A DNA stretch of 9,925 nt from Verrucomicrobiota bacterium. Lineage in GTDB: Bacteria; Verrucomicrobiota; Verrucomicrobiia; Verrucomicrobiales; Akkermansiaceae. Below, piece by piece: positions 6,844-9,925 of the stretch (positions within the stretch are counted from its first letter, which is position 1; every line of letters begins with the position of its first letter). The translations under genes and the position numbers were made by a program. The notes beneath the pieces are model-generated. The model was not told the origin of the DNA. It saw only the letters and a program-made list of their open reading frames with translations, and searched no databases. The stretch spans positions 1-9,925 of the forward strand of contig JAPLUJ010000705.1 in assembly GCA_026397695.1 (NCBI GenBank), in the 5' to 3' direction.

Positions 6844-9545
6844 TCAAATGCGCGAAAACATCTCCTCACAGGTCCTGCCCGCAGCGAGCACCGCGAAGTC
6901 GTCATAACGGATTTCTTCCGCAGGGGGCCAAAAGACACCTGCGGCGATTTGGCCGGCGATCCACTCGGTACACGCCCGGGCGGCCTCGAGGTCGGTGGCG
7001 GAAAAGTCCACCCATGCGTGGATGGCGACATCGGCTGCGGTGGCTCCCAGGGTGAAATAACGTAGAGCGGGAGTTGCAGGTTGCGCCACAGGAAATCGAC
7101 GGGTTTGCCATTGGCCACGCCACCATGGACGGCCGGGCTGTTGCCGGCGAGATGTGCCGGAATCACGCTGGCAGCGGTGATTTTCTGGCGGTGTTCGGAT
7201 TCCACGCCTTTCACCTTGCCGGTCTTGTAGTCGATGATGCGCAGGGTGCCGTGATCGCGATGGCGGTCGATGCGGTCGATCTTGCCGACGACGGTGGCGT
7301 CTCCGAGGGGGATTTCAATTTTGGCTTCGACGTCGATGATTTCCCAGCCATCGGCACGCGAGGCGGCTTGGACTTGGGCGAGCCAGGCGAGGCGTTGGCG
7401 CAGCACTTCGGATTGGATGCGCACGGCCAGCGGTATGCGTGGACCGAACCACTCGGCGACGATGCGGTCGAGTTCGGCGGAGAGCCATGCCATGAGCGCA
7501 GCGGGTTGCGTGAGATCGCGGGCATCGGGATTGCGGCCCCATTTCTCTAACACCTCGTGGGCGACGTTGCCGAAATCGCGGGCGTTCCACTCCACGCGGT
7601 CGGGTTCCAAGCTTTGCATGCCCACGGCGTGTTTTAGATAGAAACGGAACGGGCAGGCCAGATAGGTGGTGAGAGACGTCACATGGATGCGCTGCGGGGC
7701 CTCAGCCTTGCGCGGATGCCACTGCCAATCCGCGTGCCAGCGCAGTCCCGCCTCGGGTGGTTCGATGTCACGGAAGAGGAACTGCACGCGTGCCGGGAGA
7801 TCCGCGCGGTCCGCTGCCAACAGCAGCCGCGAGGGCAACAGCGATTCGCCGCCGGGGCCGGATTTCGCGCAGATGACATCGACCCGGCCATCCAGACGCC
7901 GTGCCTCCAGCATTGCCTGATAGAGATACGCATCCCGGGCCGCGCGGTTGGCATTGACGATCAAGCCGAGTTGTTTGCCAGCGGCTTCACCGAGCCACGG
8001 GCCGCCGGCGTTGCGGGCCGGGACCATGCCCTCGTTCATGCCGCAAAGCACGAGGTGTTTGCCCGGTTCGAAAAACAACTCCAACCAGCCCTGCGCATCG
8101 AGCACCCGGCCATCGGGCGGTTGCGGCGTAGGGGGGGGTGTGGCGGCGAGCATCAGGTCGATCCAGAATCCCGGGCCATATTTCACCTGTGACATCAAGG
8201 GGGCGGCTTCCGCGGGCCAGGCGATCATGGCGGTGCTTTCCGCGCTCGTTGCCGCCCCGCTGTGCCCGAGCTTGTCTAGCAGACAGGTCATGGTTTCGGT
8301 GAAATTTCCGTTCAGGAAATCGTCGCGCCACTTTTCCAAGGCCGCGGTGGCATGGAGGATTTCTTGCGCCAACTCCCGCTGGGCGACTGACCGGAACCGG
8401 TGGGTGACGATCCGCTGGCGCAGGTCAGCGGGGCGGATTGCCATCCAATCATTCCTCAAGCGTGAGAGATGATCGGCCAATTCCGCGCGGCGCCCGCCGA
8501 CGAGAACATTGGTTTCGGGCAGGGCGAGAAGATCCGCCAGCACGGCCAGTTGGGGATCTGTTAGCCAACCGGACCACACCTGGAACCAGCGTGCCAGGCC
8601 GGAGGTGACGCGCTCCGCTGCCGGATGAAACGCCGGCCATCCCTGGCGCGTGAAGGCGCGTGCGAGTTCGTCGCCGGTTGCGGTATCGGCCGAGCCCAGG
8701 GCGATTTCGCAGGAGGCGCTATCGGTTGCGGAGACGGCGCGCAATGCCTCGGCCGCTTGCTGGCGCGAGTCGGCCACCAAGCGCACCGATCCGGTGGTGC
8801 CGTCCGGCCACGGCAGGGTTCTTTCCGACCAGCATGCCAGTGGCCTGCCGAGGGAAGAAAACGCGTGCGCTTCGGGCTGCGGTGCGCCTATCAGGACGGT
8901 GATCGGTCCGGCCCACGCCTCCCATGCCCGTTCGACTAACGGAGGCATCTCGGTGACGCCCGCCAGCACGATGCCGGCAATCTCCCCGGATACGACCACG
9001 CCGTTCGCCAACACCCGGCTGCGGCTTTGCCAGCCCCACGCCTGGAGTTTGCGCTCCATCTGGTATTCCAAGCGGCTGAGGGCATCCCAACGACCGGCTT
9101 CCACGGAGCGGGAGAGGAGTTTGGCCGCCGCCGCCAGCGTGAGGCCGTTTTCCTGGAGGGCATGCCGGAGTTGCACCATCTCCCTGGCCAAGCCACCGGC
9201 CCATGCCGCGCCGCCAGCCGGGGGATCGGGAAACAATTCCTGATAGGCCGCCCAATCCTCGACCTGTTCCAGTGTTTCCAGCCATGCGACGTGTTCCATC
9301 CAATCCGCCGCCACATCGGCGTCGGGGGTTTTCAGAAACGACCCGGGAGTCACGATTCGGGGTGCGAGCAGGGCACCCGCCAGTTCTGCCAGTGCTTCGC
9401 GCAAGCGGCGTCCGCCTTGTGTCGTTGGCACCACCACGAGCAGCCGCGGCAAGGCGTCCCGCTGCTCCAGCAACCAATCGGCCGCCAGTGTTAGAAACGG
9501 CCGGTCCCATCCGAGAAATACACGCTGCACCATCGGCACGAGCAT
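6844..9545 (-). CDS. AddB/RexB-like PD-(D/E)XK nuclease, frameshifted near the C-terminus
   Basis: Seen: about 900 codons. The N-terminus MLVPMVQRVFLGWDRPFL leads to LLVVVPTTQGGRRLREAL (35-52), which lacks a Walker A GxxxxGK[ST], so no ATPase is expected. A long helicase-like middle contains LVLCGMNEGMVPAR. The C-terminal nuclease domain has TYLACPFRFYL, FGNVAHEVLE (657-666, the H-xxx-E part), IDRID (756-760) and IIDYKTGK (770-777), i.e. the PD-(D/E)XK core with LQLPLY behind it. Such proteins process DNA ends for recombination, usually with an AddA/UvrD-type helicase, which is not in the window. The continuous frame is correct from 9545 to about 7062. The real C-terminus (YFTLGATAADV ... FWPPAEEIRYDDF, stop at 6844) is in the -1 frame, so one base or a longer non-triplet stretch is missing. 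Starts at 9533, 9617 and 9656 are also open; 9545/9533 fit best because sequence beyond is richer in A+T. Confidence 0.85.
7057..7064 (-). other. frameshift point in the nuclease gene
   Basis: On the coding strand the frame giving LQLPLY (TAC at 7064-7062) must change to the frame giving YFTLGATAADV (TAT at 7059-7057). One added base would bridge it, as would restoring a lost segment. RecB-like nucleases usually have about 10 or more residues between the LQLPLY helix and the next strand, so loss of a few dozen bases, not a multiple of three, is more likely than a single-base error. No repeat flanks the site. Confidence 0.75.
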
Positions 9546-9645
9546 CACCGGATCACCCGCCGTGAAAATCAAAATATTTGCCGCAAGTGGTGGCAGGCGG
9601 TTTTTCCGGCTTTCCATTCTGCGGATCGGTGCTAGTTTGCGTCTA

Positions 9646-9888
9646 GTGAAACTCACTGGATATCATCCGTCGATCCGGCGCTTGCAGGAGGACTTCGCCG
9701 CCCGTGTCGCGCGGCGGAAATATATCGCCGCCCGCGGCCCGCGGCCGCCAAAGGGACAAATCACGGATAACAGCGAACCGTGGTTGAAGCATCCGGATTC
9801 AATTTCAGACTACCTTGAAATTTCATTGAGGGTTCAAGAGAGTGAAACTTTATGGCTATCCCGGTTCAAACCTTCGTTGACCGACTGA
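9646..9888 (+). CDS. hypothetical 80-codon ORF, doubtful
   Basis: Reads from GTG 9646 (GTGAAACTC) to TGA 9888, or from GTG 9562 if extended. It is divergent from the nuclease gene. The predicted product is basic and Arg-rich in its first half (EDFAARVARRKYIAARGP) and more acidic and hydrophilic in the second (SDYLEISLRVQESETLW). I recognise no family, signal peptide or membrane segment. Against it: no Shine-Dalgarno at either GTG, a shift from GC-rich to clearly less GC-rich codons near 9760, and a 37-bp overlap with a possible start at 9852. It could be a small partner of the next gene or simply open sequence. Confidence 0.28.
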   Translation: MKLTGYHPSIRRLQEDFAARVARRKYIAARGPRPPKGQITDNSEPWLKHPDSISDYLEISLRVQESETLWLSRFKPSLTD

Positions 9889-9925
9889 CGTGTCATCATC
9901 GGGTGGTAGTACTCGGTGGATTGGC
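9852..9925 (+). CDS. 5' end of an unidentified gene running off the window
   Basis: ATG 9852 opens 24 complete codons with no stop before the window edge (MAIPVQTFVDRL, then RVVVLGGLA). A purine stretch AAGAGAG lies about 10 nt upstream. The hydrophobic strand followed by GG resembles the VxGGxA start of nucleotidyltransferase-fold proteins such as those of toxin-antitoxin pairs, but nine residues are far too few to assign it. It overlaps the end of the 9646 ORF, so at most one of them need be real. The surrounding A+T content is higher than in the minus-strand genes. Confidence 0.3.
   Translation, partial: MAIPVQTFVDRLTCHHRVVVLGGL

Noticed and set aside
561..9494. GTTAG words as integron attC core sites (GTTRRRY / RYYYAAC)
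   Set aside because: Only the copy at 5556 fits GTTRRRY fully, there is no paired inverse core or gene cassette structure, and the copies lie inside housekeeping genes.
9709..9752. GC-rich inverted segments (CCGCGG twice, GGCGG...CGCC) as an operator or origin element
   Set aside because: Stems are 4-6 bp and expected by chance in such GC-rich sequence.

Overview
The window looks like chromosomal DNA from a high-GC Verrucomicrobiota bacterium. The clues are a TIGR04073-type exosortase-associated protein, a PD-(D/E)XK nuclease and a TIM-barrel isomerase of kinds I associate with that phylum, and high-GC codon use. No RNA gene, CRISPR array, prophage or insertion sequence was seen. No convincing Shine-Dalgarno sequence precedes any of the chosen starts.

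Layout, left to right. A small plus-strand lipoprotein with a long Pro/Ala repeat (150-461) ends at a strong hairpin terminator (526-562). It converges on a long run of minus-strand genes. In their transcription order, from right to left, these are: an AddB/RexB-like PD-(D/E)XK nuclease (9545 to 6844, frameshifted near 7060); a sugar phosphate isomerase/epimerase (6774 to 5784, broken by a tandem duplication and a stop codon); D-3-phosphoglycerate dehydrogenase serA (5710 to 4115); a secreted TIGR04073-family protein (4032 to 3604) ending at a very clear terminator (3537-3574); an exported protein-L-isoaspartate O-methyltransferase, pcm (3426 to 2677); and the carbon-starvation/peptide-pyruvate transporter cstA (to 562). 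Gaps of 69, 73 and 82 bp with no visible terminator suggest that nuclease, isomerase, serA and perhaps the TIGR04073 gene can share a transcript. pcm and cstA form a second unit after the 3537-3574 terminator. At the right edge, divergent from the nuclease gene, a less GC-rich stretch holds a doubtful 80-codon ORF and the start of another reading frame that runs off the window.

The genes are mostly housekeeping and I found no convincing new multi-gene system. The most unusual signal is structural. Two imperfect direct tandem duplications, with periods of 43 and 67 bp (both 1 mod 3), break the reading frames of cstA and the isomerase. In each case deleting one copy restores a full-length, family-like protein. 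In cstA the two copies differ yet each, in its own frame, encodes nearly the same peptide. That fits two strain alleles joined end to end by an assembler at least as well as a real duplication in the cell. A frameshift in the nuclease gene, and a TAA in place of the expected metal-binding Glu of the isomerase, lie in the same window. A second odd signal is the word GTTAG/CTAAC (14 copies, always with a pyrimidine before GTTAG), which contains most of the rare TTA and CTA leucine codons.
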